Source: Welwitschia mirabilis (taxonomy: Eukaryota; Gnetophyta; Gnetopsida; Welwitschiales). Taken from it: a stretch of 64,000 nucleotides of DNA. The stretch is from the NCBI GenBank assembly GCA_051453625.1, contig JBOZIK010000001.1, forward strand, positions 58,568,753 through 58,632,752, given 5' to 3'. Below the pieces are notes generated by a model. That model searched no databases. It had not been told where the DNA came from and worked only from the letters and a program-made list of their open reading frames with translations. A program made the position numbers and the translations under genes. Below, in pieces: positions 1-10,732 of the stretch (positions are counted from its first letter, which is position 1; the number at the start of each line of letters is the position of its first letter).

Positions 1-470
1 TTGAGTGAAAGTACCATGAGAGAAATAAGGAAGAAAGTTATCAACTTTTAATAACAACCTCATAAGAATTATGCCATAACTCATGAGTGTTTTATTATAG
101 CTATTAATTTCAACCTTGTTGATCAATTTTATAAAAGAAAATTGGTATATTATTTCTATGGTGAATTAACTAGTCAAACTAAACAACTTGTAAACTTTTC
201 TTGTAATGGCAACTTGATGAACTTAGTTTTAGAGGATGCAAGAAATGTATTGAAAAATCTAGTAGAGATAAGTTAAACTTGGCCAGAACCCACTTCTAAG
301 GAAAATCAAACTATAGGCCAAATCATAAAAGATTTAAAGAAAGTAAAACATAATAAGAAATAAGAGAAAGATGATTCAAATAAATTAATTAAGGATTTCA
401 CTATCACTTTGGAGAAGTACACTCAAATGATAGCTGACAAATCGTATGTATTTGGTGGGGTGTTATGAGC
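1..470 (+). pseudogene. Ty3/gypsy gag fragment
   Basis: One plus-strand frame reads like the middle of a plant Ty3/gypsy gag: a stretch near 125-285 gives KRKLVYYFYGELTSQTKQLV followed by a Gly-Asn-Leu-Met segment and an Asp-Ala-Arg helix. This matches the family pattern FYNGL..QTR..VD...GG..M.....EA...LE.MA. A stop interrupts it before TWPEPTSK, and others follow near 360. Retroelement gag binds and packages the element RNA. The 5' end lies outside the window and the 3' end is lost before the first gap. Assignment rests on motif recognition only; the Athila/Tat lineage is likely but not proven. Confidence 0.55.
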
Positions 471-632
471 TATTTTGTAGGACATTCATATAGCTTTAGA
501 TGCAATTCTAAGGATTATAGAGAATTGATGGATGATCACTAAAATATGCAATTCTTATAGCTTTAGATATTTCCTTGGTGAAGGGCTATGCATTCTTCAT
601 TGAGATGCGACTATTTTGTAACCCAAATGCTA

Positions 633-690
633 NNNNNNNNNNNNNNNNNNNNNNNNNNNNNNNNNNNNNNNNNNNNNNNNNNNNNNNNNN
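633..690. other. Assembly gap (58 N)
   Basis: Run of N between the gag fragment and the LTR-like stretch. What is missing is unknown, so the two sides need not belong to one element. Confidence 0.99.
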
Positions 691-1115
691 TTTATCTTGT
701 TTTTTATTCAATGATAGTCTCATTAATGATATAGGTCTTAAGGGGAATCTTTGTTAAGGTTGACAAAGTAGTTTAGAATCATTTTGCATTACATTTATTT
801 AACTCACTTGATAGCCTAAGTTGTTCTCAGTTAGTAACAGTTTCCCTAGCTAATTTAAGTTATATAAGGCCAATCCTTATGATAATTCGATTTGGTACTT
901 AGATAAGTATTCATCTAGGATAGATTGCATTTATATTTGCATTACATGTCTATTTTCTTTCATTGTTCCTAAGTTTTAAATATATTTTTCTTGAAAATCA
1001 ATTCTCATTATTCTCTTACATACTTCATACTAGTGTGTTTTATTTTCTAATATATTTATTTTATTTAATAGGATTCAATAAGACATAAATAATTATAAAA
1101 ATATGTACCACAACA
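691..1115 (+). repeat. 3' part of a gypsy LTR
   Basis: The stretch ends in ACAACA immediately before a TTGGCGCC primer-binding site, which is where a 5' LTR should end. It is T-rich and non-coding. The left boundary is hidden by the gap, so only the 3' portion is supported. Confidence 0.5.
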
Positions 1116-1118
1116 TCT

Positions 1119-1136
1119 TGGCGCCATTTCTAGGGA
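1119..1136 (+). other. tRNA primer-binding site of a gypsy element
   Basis: TGGCGCCATTTCTAGGGA lies 3 bases after the LTR-like CA end. It closely matches the plant Athila/Tat-type site TGGCGCCGTTGCCGGGGA. It marks the start of the internal region and the plus orientation of this copy. It is the best preserved primer-binding site in the window. Confidence 0.75.
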
Positions 1137-1284
1137 AGGCTATTGAGAAGTATGAGAATTATCATCACTCAGGTGAGTAAATTAGATTTTAGTTCAAATA
1201 TTTATTTGTAGTAATATTGTATTTCTATTTAGGAATTATAGGTTTTTAGTTCACGGTTTTCTATTTTTCTTAGTTTTTTAATAA

Positions 1285-1553
1285 TAGTCTATTATCCTCT
1301 CTATTATTCTCATGACACTAAAAGTAACAACACAGATTGATTTGTTTATTTCCAGTCTATAAATTTTTCTTTCTGTATCTTAGCAGTATGAAAATAATGA
1401 TAGTCTTCCTTGTCATTCCCATAACAAGGTGGGTGATAGCCTACTTTTTTACTTATGGCTTTCTGTTTTCTGCTAATTTTCTATTTTCTATTTCTAGTTT
1501 CTATGTTTGCTAGCCCCTTTATCATTCTCATGATCAGATGGATGACTATTAGT
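1285..1553 (+). repeat. Leader with three hairpin-capable motifs
   Basis: Between the primer-binding site and the gag start are three related units, near 1285-1318, 1396-1440 and 1515-1550. Each carries a variant of TCATTCCCATGA, and the last two also have an opposing GGATGA or GGTGAT arm. The same three-unit arrangement occurs, reverse-complemented, in the leaders of the gypsy-Y copies at 49501-49753 and 39082-39333. The function is unknown; position in the RNA leader suggests packaging, dimerisation or translation control, which is inference. Confidence 0.6.
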
Positions 1554-1592
1554 TGTTTTTTTAATTGTTTTCTATTTGAAGAATGATATGAC

Positions 1593-2090
1593 ATGGTCAA
1601 TTCAATAAAGAAATATCAAAGAGAAAGGCTACTGATGAAAGATAACATAAGAGAAGGATTGGTCGACTTCAAATTCGAGTCAAGAATGCAATATCCAGGT
1701 GCATACAATGTCCTTTCTGAGTTTATCTTTTTTGAATCTAATTTTGTGAAAGAAAAATTTTTAGAAGATAATTTAGAAGAAGATATTTTTACAATGTTGA
1801 ACATTATGCAAAAGCAAAAACAAGTCTTAGGGTCTTCAACCCCTCATCCTAATGCAAGCCTTACTCTTAAGGAACTAATAGTTAATAAGAACTAGGAAAT
1901 TAAAAATTCTTTTAATTTACCCCCTGAAGATGATGTTGAATTAAAGAATGTAAATGTGTATCCTATCTTTAGTGGTAAACACAATGATAACCCCATTCAA
2001 CACATTGCAGACATTGAATAGTTAGTTCTTACCTCTGAAAATGGAAAGAAAAAGATTAGTGATTATAAGTGCTAACATCTTAGAATTGCT
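1593..2090 (+). pseudogene. gypsy gag N-terminal region, degenerate
   Basis: An open stretch begins at ATG 1593 (MVNSIKKYQRERLLMKDNIR) and runs 100 codons to a stop near 1895. The same frame then continues with readable sequence, including a VYPIFSGKHNDNPIQHI stretch near 1960-2010. That resembles the F-S-G....DP..H segment that starts the gag homology region of plant gypsy elements. It lies 480 bases after the primer-binding site, as expected for gag. Several stops make it non-functional. The N-terminal 100 residues match nothing I recognise. Confidence 0.5.
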
Positions 2091-3658
2091 TTAATGCGAA
2101 AATGTTTATTACATCATTCAGTTACCTATTGTGGCATACTTCTTTTGGCTACTAGATATTCCTCTCTACATGTGATCCCTAACTATTGTGTTTGCACAAA
2201 TGTCAAGGCCCAGAGCTAGTTTGCAAAAATGAGTTAGCTCTATGATTGATTGTAGATTTTAGAAATTTTAAAGAGATGGCACACTAATAGTTACCTTAAT
2301 AGTATAATTAGTCTGAAGAGTGCCTTTTCCCCTTATAATAGACTATAAAAAATATAGAAAACTGATTCATAATCAGCTTACTAGATTAAAATCTGAGCAA
2401 TAACATTCAAGGTATTTCTTTAGAAATGTAGTATTAAGAAAAATCTATTTTTCTATATGCTTGAATTATTTTTCAGGCCTTAGTTTCATATAGAGGTCTA
2501 CTTCTATCATAGGAAATATTCCAGTAACCTTTTCTCTCCTTGAAATATTAGTCAAATCATCTACAAAAGATGATGTCATAATTAAAGTCACACTCAAATT
2601 AACACTCACTAGATGTAGTTATCTAAAGAATGCACTGTAACATGTTCTTTTCAAGATTTTAGAGCTATTCTGTGATGCCCACCATGTCTATCACTAAATA
2701 TTCTTTCTTTTATGTGCTGATTTTATTAGATCAAGTAAGCTAGTCTTAGGTTTTAAAGGGAAGGTTAAGCAAAAATCCAATAGGGTCAACTACCATAGCT
2801 TGTGATACCCCTTCCATAGGACTTCCAAGTATGTATAAAGATTACTATGCATGCTACAGGTTTTCATTTTCATTAAGGAGGAAATTGTTAATCTCTTACA
2901 AAGTAGACGTCAAAAAGGTTTTCATTAAGGTTTGAGCTAAGGGTTGTCTCTTATGTAAGATTAAAAAACTCTTAGGATTACTTTAGAACTTAGTCTCTCT
3001 CATGCATAAGGCAATAAGTCTAGTGGTTAATTTGAAAGCTACAATTAGAAAGGTTGTTAGGCCTGTGGCAAGAAGGGAATTTTACATTTATATAATGATT
3101 TCTTTTGGTAAATGCCACTAAGGTTTATACAACTTATATTGAAAGCAAGTGAAGAGCTATTAAAGCCTCTTTTTCATTAATACTTAATAATGAAGTTACT
3201 AAATCAAACAATGGATTCAAACTCGGAGATATTCTATTATTTTAGTAGAGATCCTACATTAATGTAGCTTGCTAATTTATGGTATTAAGAATGACATCAC
3301 AAATAGAAATGGAAAACATAAACATTTTATTAGAATGATGCATGACTAAAGCTTTTATATTTAATTGAAAAACCATTGTTCACAATGGGAAACCTAATCA
3401 AATTGTAATTCAAAGTTTAACAAAGACCATTAAATTCATGTATTAGACATGTAATAATATAGGTTATTAAATAACTAAGAAGCTATATAGCCACACCACT
3501 CACTGTAATCAACAATAATGATTTTAACACAATTGTTATAGTATAAATTTGGTGACTGTAAATTATATGCTAATGCTATCATAGTTGGAATTTTGTGCTG
3601 TAAATAGGCAATAATCTAGCTGTAGTTTTATATCATTAAAACTTAAGATCTTATGATA
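2091..3658. other. Unassigned degenerate DNA
   Basis: No gene, LTR end or recognisable domain could be supported. The stretch may be the remainder of the gypsy internal region, because base composition does not change from the preceding gag relic. A GTTTTCATT word recurs near 2859-2925, but no clear repeat unit was found. Confidence 0.4.
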
Positions 3659-4285
3659 CACCTATAAAAATAACAAAGAGAAAATAAAAAGATAGAAGAC
3701 ACCTACAAAAATAACAAAAAAAGTCGAAGTATGTCCAGGTGTCATGGAGTAATTCTTTTTACCAGGAGATCTTTGCTAGCATTTTTTATCATGTTTCTCC
3801 TAAAACCATTCTTCAAACTACCATTTTTTCCAAGTGTTTAGAGAGAGAGCAGGCCATTTTATTATAGTAGTAAGGCTATAGTATTAAAAATAAGGATTCT
3901 ATGGGTTGAGCGATAGGCATTGGTAGCATCATCTATGATGCTAATGCTAATGGCAGCCTCCTTCAATGTTTTTTCTTCTCTACCTCAATCATCATCATCC
4001 AAAACCAGTTTTAAGATGCATATTTCAAAACTACCAACTCCACTCTGCTGCACCTCTATAAGAAGAAAAATCATTAGAAAAATAACATTGAACATCCTCA
4101 ATAAGAAGTAAAAAATGGAACCCTAATGGAAAGCTAAAAGAAAAGATTTTTTACTCTCATAAGGATCATTGCCCTATAAACTGGGTGAAGAACAAAGAGT
4201 CGTTCTCAGTGAAGATAGAAAATCATATAATGTAAGGGGTACATCATTTGAATCCCAATTCAGCCACTCCAAAAAACCTCAACAG
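3659..4285 (+). repeat. Duplicated segment, copy 1 (5' flank of kinase pseudogene)
   Basis: About 620 bp that reappears in the same orientation at 6691-7305, collinear throughout with scattered substitutions and small indels. The shared part includes GGGTTGAGCGATAG, GGCAGCCTCCTTCAA and TGGAACCCTAATGGAAAGCT. In copy 1 it leads directly into a D6PK-like kinase relic, so it probably represents the 5' region of that gene. A short ORF at 3920-4111 inside it is not conserved as an open frame in copy 2 and is not called as a gene. Confidence 0.85.
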
Positions 4286-4385
4286 AAACCCTTATTTATC
4301 AAAGCTACTAAAACTATTTAAGGTGTATACGACTTAATTTATTCTATTTAAGAAAATTAATGAAACATATAAGCATACCTATTTA

Positions 4386-5498
4386 AGAGGCACTAAGGAT
4401 ATTAGCAGTGTCTATCTTGCATAGCTGAGAGGTACAAGTTACCAATTTGTAATTAAGGTTATGAAGAAGGACAACCTAAGATCCAAAAAAAAGATTATTA
4501 GGGCTCATTCTAAGAGAAACATTCTCACAATTCTAGATCATTCATTCTTGCCTACCATGTACAAAAGCTTTGAAACTGAAAAATACTTGGATCTCATAAT
4601 GAAGTACTATAGTGGAGGTGATCTACATACTCTTAGATAAAAACATCCCAACAAGCATTTTTCTGAATCTGATATAAGATTTTATACATCAAAATTGCTC
4701 ATTGCTCTTAATTATTTGCATATAATGGGAATTACCTATAGAGATTTAAAGCTAGAAAATATTTGTATGAGGAAATAAGATCACATCATGCTTTCTGCTT
4801 CTGATCTCTCATTAAAGTGTCATGCAATTCTAATGCTTGTGTGATCAGTAAATAACTAAGGAATTCTACAAAAACTACCTGCAAACACTAGCAAAGAGGA
4901 GGATTTTTTAATGTCCACTTTTTTATACCCTCAATGTCTATTTCCTCCACTTCTATTTCATAATTCTAAGATAAAGTCCAAGAGAAAGTATAAAATAATA
5001 AGTTCTTTTCTTTTTCATCTTTTTAAATTTTTAGTAGAGCCAAGCAGTTTCAGATCAATGTCATTTATGAGTACCCATGAGTATCTTCCCACTAAAATCA
5101 TAAAGGGAGAAGGCCATGGTAGTGCAGTGGACTTGTGGAGATTTGGCATATTCTTATATGAACTTCTTCTTGGAAATACGTCATTTAAAGGAGAAAACAT
5201 TCATGGCACATTACTTAATGTTGTTTAGTAATTATTGAATTTCCTTGAAACACTTACAGTGAACAACAATGTTAAGGAGTTGATCCGGGGATTACTTATC
5301 AAGAACCCTAAGTAGAGACTGACTCATGTGAAAGGTGCCATAAACATTAGACAATACTCATTCTTTAAAGGTGTCAAATGGGCTCTTATACATAGCACTC
5401 CTCCTCCTCAAATGTTAAAACCTTGGTTAAACCCAAAGAGTAGTCATGCTAAAAGTGGTACACATTCAACTGAGTCTTTTTCCAAAAATTTCTCCTAA
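4386..5498 (+). pseudogene. D6PK-like AGC VIII protein kinase pseudogene
   Basis: Relic of a plant-specific AGC VIII serine/threonine kinase; family members phosphorylate PIN auxin carriers at the plasma membrane. One frame carries the domain in order: SVYLA*LRGT, VIKVM with the ATP-binding Lys, LDHSFLPTMYKSFETEKY, GGDLHTLR, the catalytic loop YRDLKLEN near 4737-4760, THEYL near 5070, GEGHGSAVDLWRFGIFLYEL near 5107-5166, and the tail KGVKWALI. LRGTS and GGDLHTLR resemble the D6PK branch more than PINOID or WAG. The Gly-rich loop is degraded, the helix-C Glu is Asn (SKRNIL), DFD reads SAS and APE reads PTK, so it cannot be an active kinase. About nine stops lie in frame, yet no frameshift is needed over 1.1 kb. 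No intron is evident. Stop codon at 5496-5498. Confidence 0.88.
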
Positions 5499-6690
5499 AA
5501 TAAGTGATAAATCATCATAGTACTTATTAAATTAGTTGCATTATAGGCTAAGATCATCATAGTTAAGATCATTACTTATTATAAGTGATAAATCATCATA
5601 GTTAAGATCATCACTTGCAAAGCTACAACAGCATTCTTGAAGAAGAAGATTAATAAGTAGGAGCTGTACTGCAGCTGAGTGACTCGTCTTGGTAATTTAA
5701 TTCTTTAAAACAAATAAGGAATGCATAAAGGTTCAATGCAGGATTCCAACGAGAGGAAGAAAAAGCAGATACCTGATTAATCCTTAGCTTTCCTTTTTCT
5801 TTTAAGTAGAGGATAGAGATACTATCTGAAAAGGGGTATAAGCTAGAAGCAGTCCTGATAATGATGAAATGCAACGAAGTGAAAGATAATGAATAGTAAG
5901 CCATCCATTCTAGACAATGCCTTTTATTTTTTGTCATCGTGAATGCCTTCTTTGGAGATGATAAACCCTCTACATGAAATTTCTCCTCATTAAAAAAACC
6001 CACTCTATGGATAAATACCTCTGTTATTTCCAAAGGCTTGCAATTTTAGATTTTCAAATGTAGATGAGGTAGTAGAGGAAGCTGTCACTATAGCTAGTCC
6101 TGAGCTAGAGTCAAGCCTAGTCTCCATGTCTAAATTTCTTATTACTAGTTTGAATGAGTCATACCTATCATGCTATGGTGTTGTGGTGATGATGGAACTA
6201 GCTGCTAACCAAAGCTTAGACTACACCGTGCTTCACAATAGTTCTTGTCAACATGCTACTCCTACATACATTAATGTAATAAATAGTGCAATTTTAAGGC
6301 TCGCATTTTTAAGACCAAACATGACACTATGAACTTGAAACCGTCCTTTGCTTATGACCAAATTGCAACATGCTCTGCATCATGACTTGAATGCTTCCTC
6401 TACTGCTATTATTGTAGATGTTGTTTTTGCATTCATTCCTTCATCATCTGTAGTTTCAATAGTAAAGGAACATGAATAAAGACAAAACATCAACAAATTC
6501 TTAGTGGGTTTTCTCTTCCTACGTATTGATTTCAACATATGCATGGGATATTTTCTCCTATCTTCTTCCAGCACTTTTGGCCATTACTTTGTTTGAAATT
6601 TTTGGTCTTAAAGAGTTTGTTGATAAAGAAAACTTTTAGGTCACCACATTAATGTTGTTCATTTATGGTCTAGAAGAGTTTGAAAAGGAG
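5499..6690. other. Unassigned DNA between the duplicated segments
   Basis: TAAGTGATAAATCATCATAG occurs at about 5502-5521 and again at 5581-5600, with GTTAAGATCAT repeats around it. ORFs at 5650-6033 (minus) and 6126-6332 (plus) match nothing I recognise and are not called as genes. If the duplication is tandem, this stretch is the downstream flank of copy 1. Confidence 0.5.
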
Positions 6691-7305
6691 AACATAGAAT
6701 ACACTTATAAAAATAACCCCAAAAAAATCCAAGCATGTCCAAGTTCCATGGAGTAATTATTTTCACTTGGATATCTTTATTGGCATTTTCTGTTATGTTC
6801 CTCCTAAAACCATTTTTCAAAGTACCATTTTTCAAGTGTTTAGAAAGAGAGGAGGTTGTTTTATTATAGTAATAAGGCTGTAGTATCAAAAATGAGGATG
6901 CCTTGGGTTGAGCGATAGACACCAGCAGCATCATCTGTGATGTTAATACTAATGGCAGCCTCCTTCAACATTTTTTTCCTTCTTTACATCAATCATGATC
7001 ATCCAAAACTAGTTTTAAGATGCACATTCCAAAACTACCAACTCTAGCTTTGCTACACCTCTGTAAGAAGAAAAACTGTCAGAAAAATAACATCAAACAT
7101 CTTCAAGAAGAAGCTGAAAAATGGAACCCTAATGGAAAGCTAAAAGAAAAGCTTTTTTACCCTCATAAGTGTCATTGCACTACAAACTAGGTGAAGAACA
7201 AAGAATCACTCTCAGTGAAGACAGAATACCATATAATGTAAATGGCACACCATTAGAATTCCAATTTAGCCACTCCAAAAAAACCTCAAGAGAAATCCTT
7301 ATTTG
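6691..7305 (+). repeat. Duplicated segment, copy 2
   Basis: Collinear with 3659-4285. Homology stops near 7305, before the point where the kinase domain starts in copy 1, so no kinase domain follows. The copies differ by many substitutions and small indels (roughly 15% by eye). The duplication is therefore not recent and cannot be an assembly echo. Confidence 0.85.
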
Positions 7306-7945
7306 TCACTACTTTACTATCAGTTATCTTCACCATTTTTATAAGTACACATAATGCAGTCATTTAAAAGATAACTTCTAAGCAAAGATGCTTGGGGAAA
7401 TAGATATTGATTTGCATGCATCCTATATCAATATGACCTTTAAATTAGATGCTTTTGGGGTATGTTTAAAAACAAGTTAGAGTTTTAAGTTTTATTTCAC
7501 ACTAGTTTAGGGTAAGAAAACCTCCCACTTTATCCAATGCGAGATAGGTGACTTTGAATTTCTCAGTCAAGGTGACATTTACACCCTTTCATCCCATAAA
7601 AAATGTAGTGCAAACACTGATTATGCTTCTCCACAAAATATGACATTTTTGCTATTGGAAGATGGAATCGACGATGATGATGATGCAAAGATTTTATTTT
7701 TTGAAGTCTTATGCAGTGGGGCGAAATGAAGGTGAAATGAAGGAACTGATTTCTTAGTGCCTCTGAAAGCTCTCTTCTCTTGTGAGCTCATAGCCTCTTA
7801 AGTACTGTCGTTTGCCTATTCTTCTCCTCATTGCTTGTGGCCCTACTTGCAGTTCTGCTTGAAGTCATACCTGCGTTGTGTTTTCATGCCCGTGCTATGT
7901 TTTCATGCCCGTGCAGTCCCATGAGGGTTTTTGGCTTTTGGTAAT
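7306..7945. other. Unassigned DNA left of a CACTA terminus
   Basis: No gene supported. Between about 7880 and 7917 the unit GTTTTCATGCCCGTGC is repeated twice in tandem. The stretch may be internal sequence of the CACTA element whose end lies at 8133. Confidence 0.4.
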
Positions 7946-8133
7946 GCACGACTATTTTAATTTTCATAGTTCTAGGTTTTAAGACATTTGTTAGCTTTTA
8001 AGGCATTTAGTTTGAAAAAATGCCTTCAAAAGATAATGTTTTTAAATTCGTGACTTTTAAGGCGTTTATTTTATAAAAATGCCTTAAAAACTCATATGAA
8101 TAAATGCCTTAAAAACCTCTATTTCTTGTAGTG
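7946..8133. mobile_element. CACTA (CMC) DNA transposon terminus
   Basis: The sequence ends TATTTCTTGTAGTG at 8120-8133, the reverse complement of CACTACAAGAAATA, the usual terminal inverted repeat of plant CACTA elements. Inside it is a typical subterminal array: AAGGCATTT-type words at about 7977-7989, 7996-8008 and 8047-8059 alternate with their complements AAATGCCTT near 8017-8031, 8077-8091 and 8102-8115. The next three bases, TGA (8134-8136), would be the target duplication. The opposite end was not found, so the length is unknown. No transposase is visible, so this is a non-autonomous or truncated copy. Confidence 0.8.
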
Positions 8134-8136
8134 TGA

Positions 8137-8620
8137 GGATGATACTAGGGATAATGTCCCTTAACAATAGATATTTAATTAGCTTCTAGCTCCACAATCG
8201 GCCCTACCATTGGCTCTAGATATGTTGTCATCTCTTATGTCATGGGAATGACAATGGGGATGACATCTGCCCTAAAAAAGGGCTTTGTTAGCTTCAAGCT
8301 CTAGTCCATGTTGCTGTTGCAATAAGCAGATGCAGTGCTATCATTCCCTCTGTTATGGAAATAACAGTGAGGATGAAACCCTTCGAAATCTACTCAGGTA
8401 AAGCAAATCAGCCTTCTTCATCATTAATCTTCTTCCATCATACTAAGTATTAGAACATGCCTGAAAGGCCTTTAATTATGTCAAGAATTACATGTTTTTA
8501 TAATCATCCCATTGACTCTTCATAATCATCGGAATTGCATCCAAACTTGTATAAATGTCTTGCAAAAATACTCTAAATACACCATTAAATTCCTACAAAT
8601 TAACATCATAACAAAGTTAG
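8137..8620 (-). repeat. gypsy-Y LTR fragment
   Basis: Collinear with the distal part of the Y LTRs at 40540-41013 and 51240-51721, including two hairpin-capable motifs (about 8222-8270 and 8337-8382). It starts right at the CACTA end, so the CACTA element apparently inserted into, or truncated, this LTR. The proximal half of the LTR is missing on the other side of the CACTA terminus. Confidence 0.75.
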
Positions 8621-8872
8621 AGTGAAGAACTAAATAAATATCTGAAATAGACTAGTTGGGTATCATTGGAAGGGAATAGTACCAACCATTAGAAGGGGAA
8701 AAAAGAAAGAAACACTGAAAAAAAGGATCAATTTATACACCACTAGAAGGGACTAATACCAACCAATAAAAAAACTTAAAATCTAAACTAAAAAGTTTGT
8801 AAGAAGGAAAAATTATATTCCTTCTAAGAAGCTATCATGCCACTATTCTTATAAACAATGCCAAAATCTATT
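8621..8872. other. Unassigned AT-rich DNA
   Basis: Nothing recognisable; an ACCAACCA(T/A) word recurs near 8683 and 8758 within a short degenerate direct repeat (GGAAGGGAATAGTACCAACC and related). Confidence 0.3.
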
Positions 8873-8949
8873 TACCCTAAAAAAACTTTTGTTCATTATA
8901 GTATAAAGAAGAATGTTGAGAAAAACTAGGTGAGTATCGAGTATCATTC
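8873..8949 (-). repeat. Start of an inverted Athila/Tat-like LTR, left of copia A
   Basis: AGTATCGAGTATCATTC here joins TTCATAGGAATAATTAAG at 16408 when copia A and one target copy are removed. The joined sequence corresponds to the conserved TAGTATTATTCTT.CA.AGGGATGTTGA segment of the family copies at 20229 and 29522. The reading strand of the LTR is minus. Confidence 0.75.
8945..8949. other. Target site duplication CATTC, left
   Basis: CATTC directly precedes the TG start of copia A and is repeated exactly at 16403-16407 after its CA end. A 5-bp duplication is the normal footprint of LTR retrotransposon integration. Confidence 0.9.
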
Positions 8950-10094
8950 TGATAGGATCAAAAACCCTATGGGTGAATAGGTTTTTTAAAAAATTTAACC
9001 AATATAAACTAAATAAATTAACAATATATCAAAATCTTGCTCAAAATAATTTGTTAATTAAAAACATGCATGTAAAGAAAAACTAGAAGTATCCAAAGTA
9101 ATGAAATTAAATGGAAGCACAAAATATCGAATAGATGTACACAGGATTTATAATGGTTCGAAAAACCCCCTACTCCCTTCTCGATGATTAGCTTATCACC
9201 TATCTTGATTTAGATCTTTTTTACTCCTTCAGGTATTCCATGTTCATCTATAACCTTTACAAATGGACTTTTCTAGGCTTAGTCTCAACCTTTGAATAGA
9301 CTTTTTTAGGCTTTATCTTAATCTTTAAATGAACATTTATAAGCTAAGTCTTAACCTTTTATAATGTAAGATAGTAATGTAATAATGCCAAGATGCACAG
9401 ATATCACTTGTTCTTGATATAGTAGATTTGATGGAGTTCTTCTCCTATAAATAGTACAATAGATAAAGCACTAGATCTGACTTTGAATGTACAAATGATA
9501 GATCTTTTTTGGTCAGGAGTATAAATATCAAGATTTATTAGTAAATATCACAATCTTCAGTCCTTTTATCAATATTCAAAAGATATCAAAAGTAAAAAGA
9601 GCTCAAAAGGGTTCTTTTATCTTTTCACTCCTAGCTATTTATATTGGAAGGCTTTAGGATTTATTAAAAATTCAAATGTGCTTCCAATGGCTATAAATGG
9701 CAAGAAAAAGGCTATCTAATGAATACATAATGAATACAAAATAAATAGAAAATTTTAGTTCCTTTTTAACCATTTAACCTCTCAAAAGTCCGGTTGACCC
9801 TGTCTGACACCGTGACTTATATAGGTCGTCCATGTAAAGTTTTTGGTCATTTCAATTTCTTATGACTTCATGTCTAGTCAACCCCTTAGGATCTAGTTAA
9901 CTCCCATATGGTCGCTCACAATTCTGTTTAGTCATCCCAGTCTTGATAAAAGATCATTCCAATTTCCTGTATTAGATCTAGTTGACTCTTTAGGTATCCA
10001 ATCGATTTCTTGATAACATAGAAAACATTAGAAAACAAAATTTGCTACATAGAAAACATTAGTTTGACATCAATTGGTAAAACATAATCTAACA
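8950..10094 (-). repeat. Copia A outer left LTR
   Basis: Bounded by TG at 8950 and ACA at 10094. On the minus strand the right-hand part is U3, with many copies of AGGGGTCGAC-type words, then a TATA box near 9635. A degenerate array of TAGGCTTAGTCTCAACCTTT units (about 9250-9360) follows in the transcribed part. TCTCCTCCTTT, a polypurine tract on the minus strand, follows at 10096. Confidence 0.85.
9634..9643 (-). promoter_or_regulatory. TATA box of copia A LTR
   Basis: The minus strand reads TATAAATAGC, a near-perfect plant TATA box. It lies between the GTCGAC-rich U3 and the presumed transcribed repeat. The equivalent place in the right LTR (15571-15580) reads ATATAAATAA. Confidence 0.6.
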
Positions 10095-10162
10095 ATCTCC
10101 TCCTTTAATATTGATGGCAAACAATACTTAGTTGTACAACTATTTAAGACTTAGAAAACTCC

Positions 10163-10262
10163 NNNNNNNNNNNNNNNNNNNNNNNNNNNNNNNNNNNNNN
10201 NNNNNNNNNNNNNNNNNNNNNNNNNNNNNNNNNNNNNNNNNNNNNNNNNNNNNNNNNNNNNN
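10163..10262. other. Assembly gap (100 N)
   Basis: To the left is internal sequence just inside the LTR. To the right is mid-LTR sequence followed by that same internal stretch again (compare 10095-10162 with 10733-10800). The join goes backwards along the element. Confidence 0.99.
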
Positions 10263-10732
10263 GGTCTGGTTAATCCCTCCAAATGTTTAGTCAACCCCTT
10301 GACAATTAGTTTAGAGGTACTATTCCCGGGTTCACAGATCTGGTTAACATCATCATAGGTCTAGTTAACCCCTTGACATTTAGTTTTGAAAAATTATTAC
10401 TAGGTTTACAAATATGGTCAATTGTGTAAAATATCTAATCAACCCCTTAACATTTGATTTAGTGATTCTAGCTCTTGAGATCATTGGTCCGGTCAACTCC
10501 ATCAGAAATCTAGTTGACCCCTCTAAATTTAGTTCAATCCCGAGTGTCTACTCGAGATGTAGTTGACCCCTTGAAAGTCCAGCCAACCTCTCAAGAGGGT
10601 AGTAATCAAAATTCAATGATTTTGGCTTTATCATTTAACCTATAAGTGATTAACATTTTCTGCACAAGATATACAAAATTTGATATATAGAAAACATTAG
10701 TTTAATATCAATTAATAATACATAATCTAATA
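10263..10732 (-). repeat. Copia A second left LTR fragment (U3 part)
   Basis: Collinear with the U3 half of the outer LTR. It ends CATAATCTAATA at 10732, next to the polypurine-tract complement ATATCCCCTTT. Its presence makes three LTR stretches in one element, from tandem recombination or from the gap joining two elements. Confidence 0.8.

Noticed and set aside
6126-6332. 68-codon ORF as an N-terminal kinase exon (a TSLNESYL stretch recalls SFNESRLS of WAG-type kinases)
   Set aside because: Similarity too short, and no kinase domain follows in frame.
7167-7180. CACTACAAACT as a possible CACTA left end
   Set aside because: Aligns with CCCTATAAACT in the duplicate at about 4172, so it is part of the shared segment; no subterminal repeats follow.
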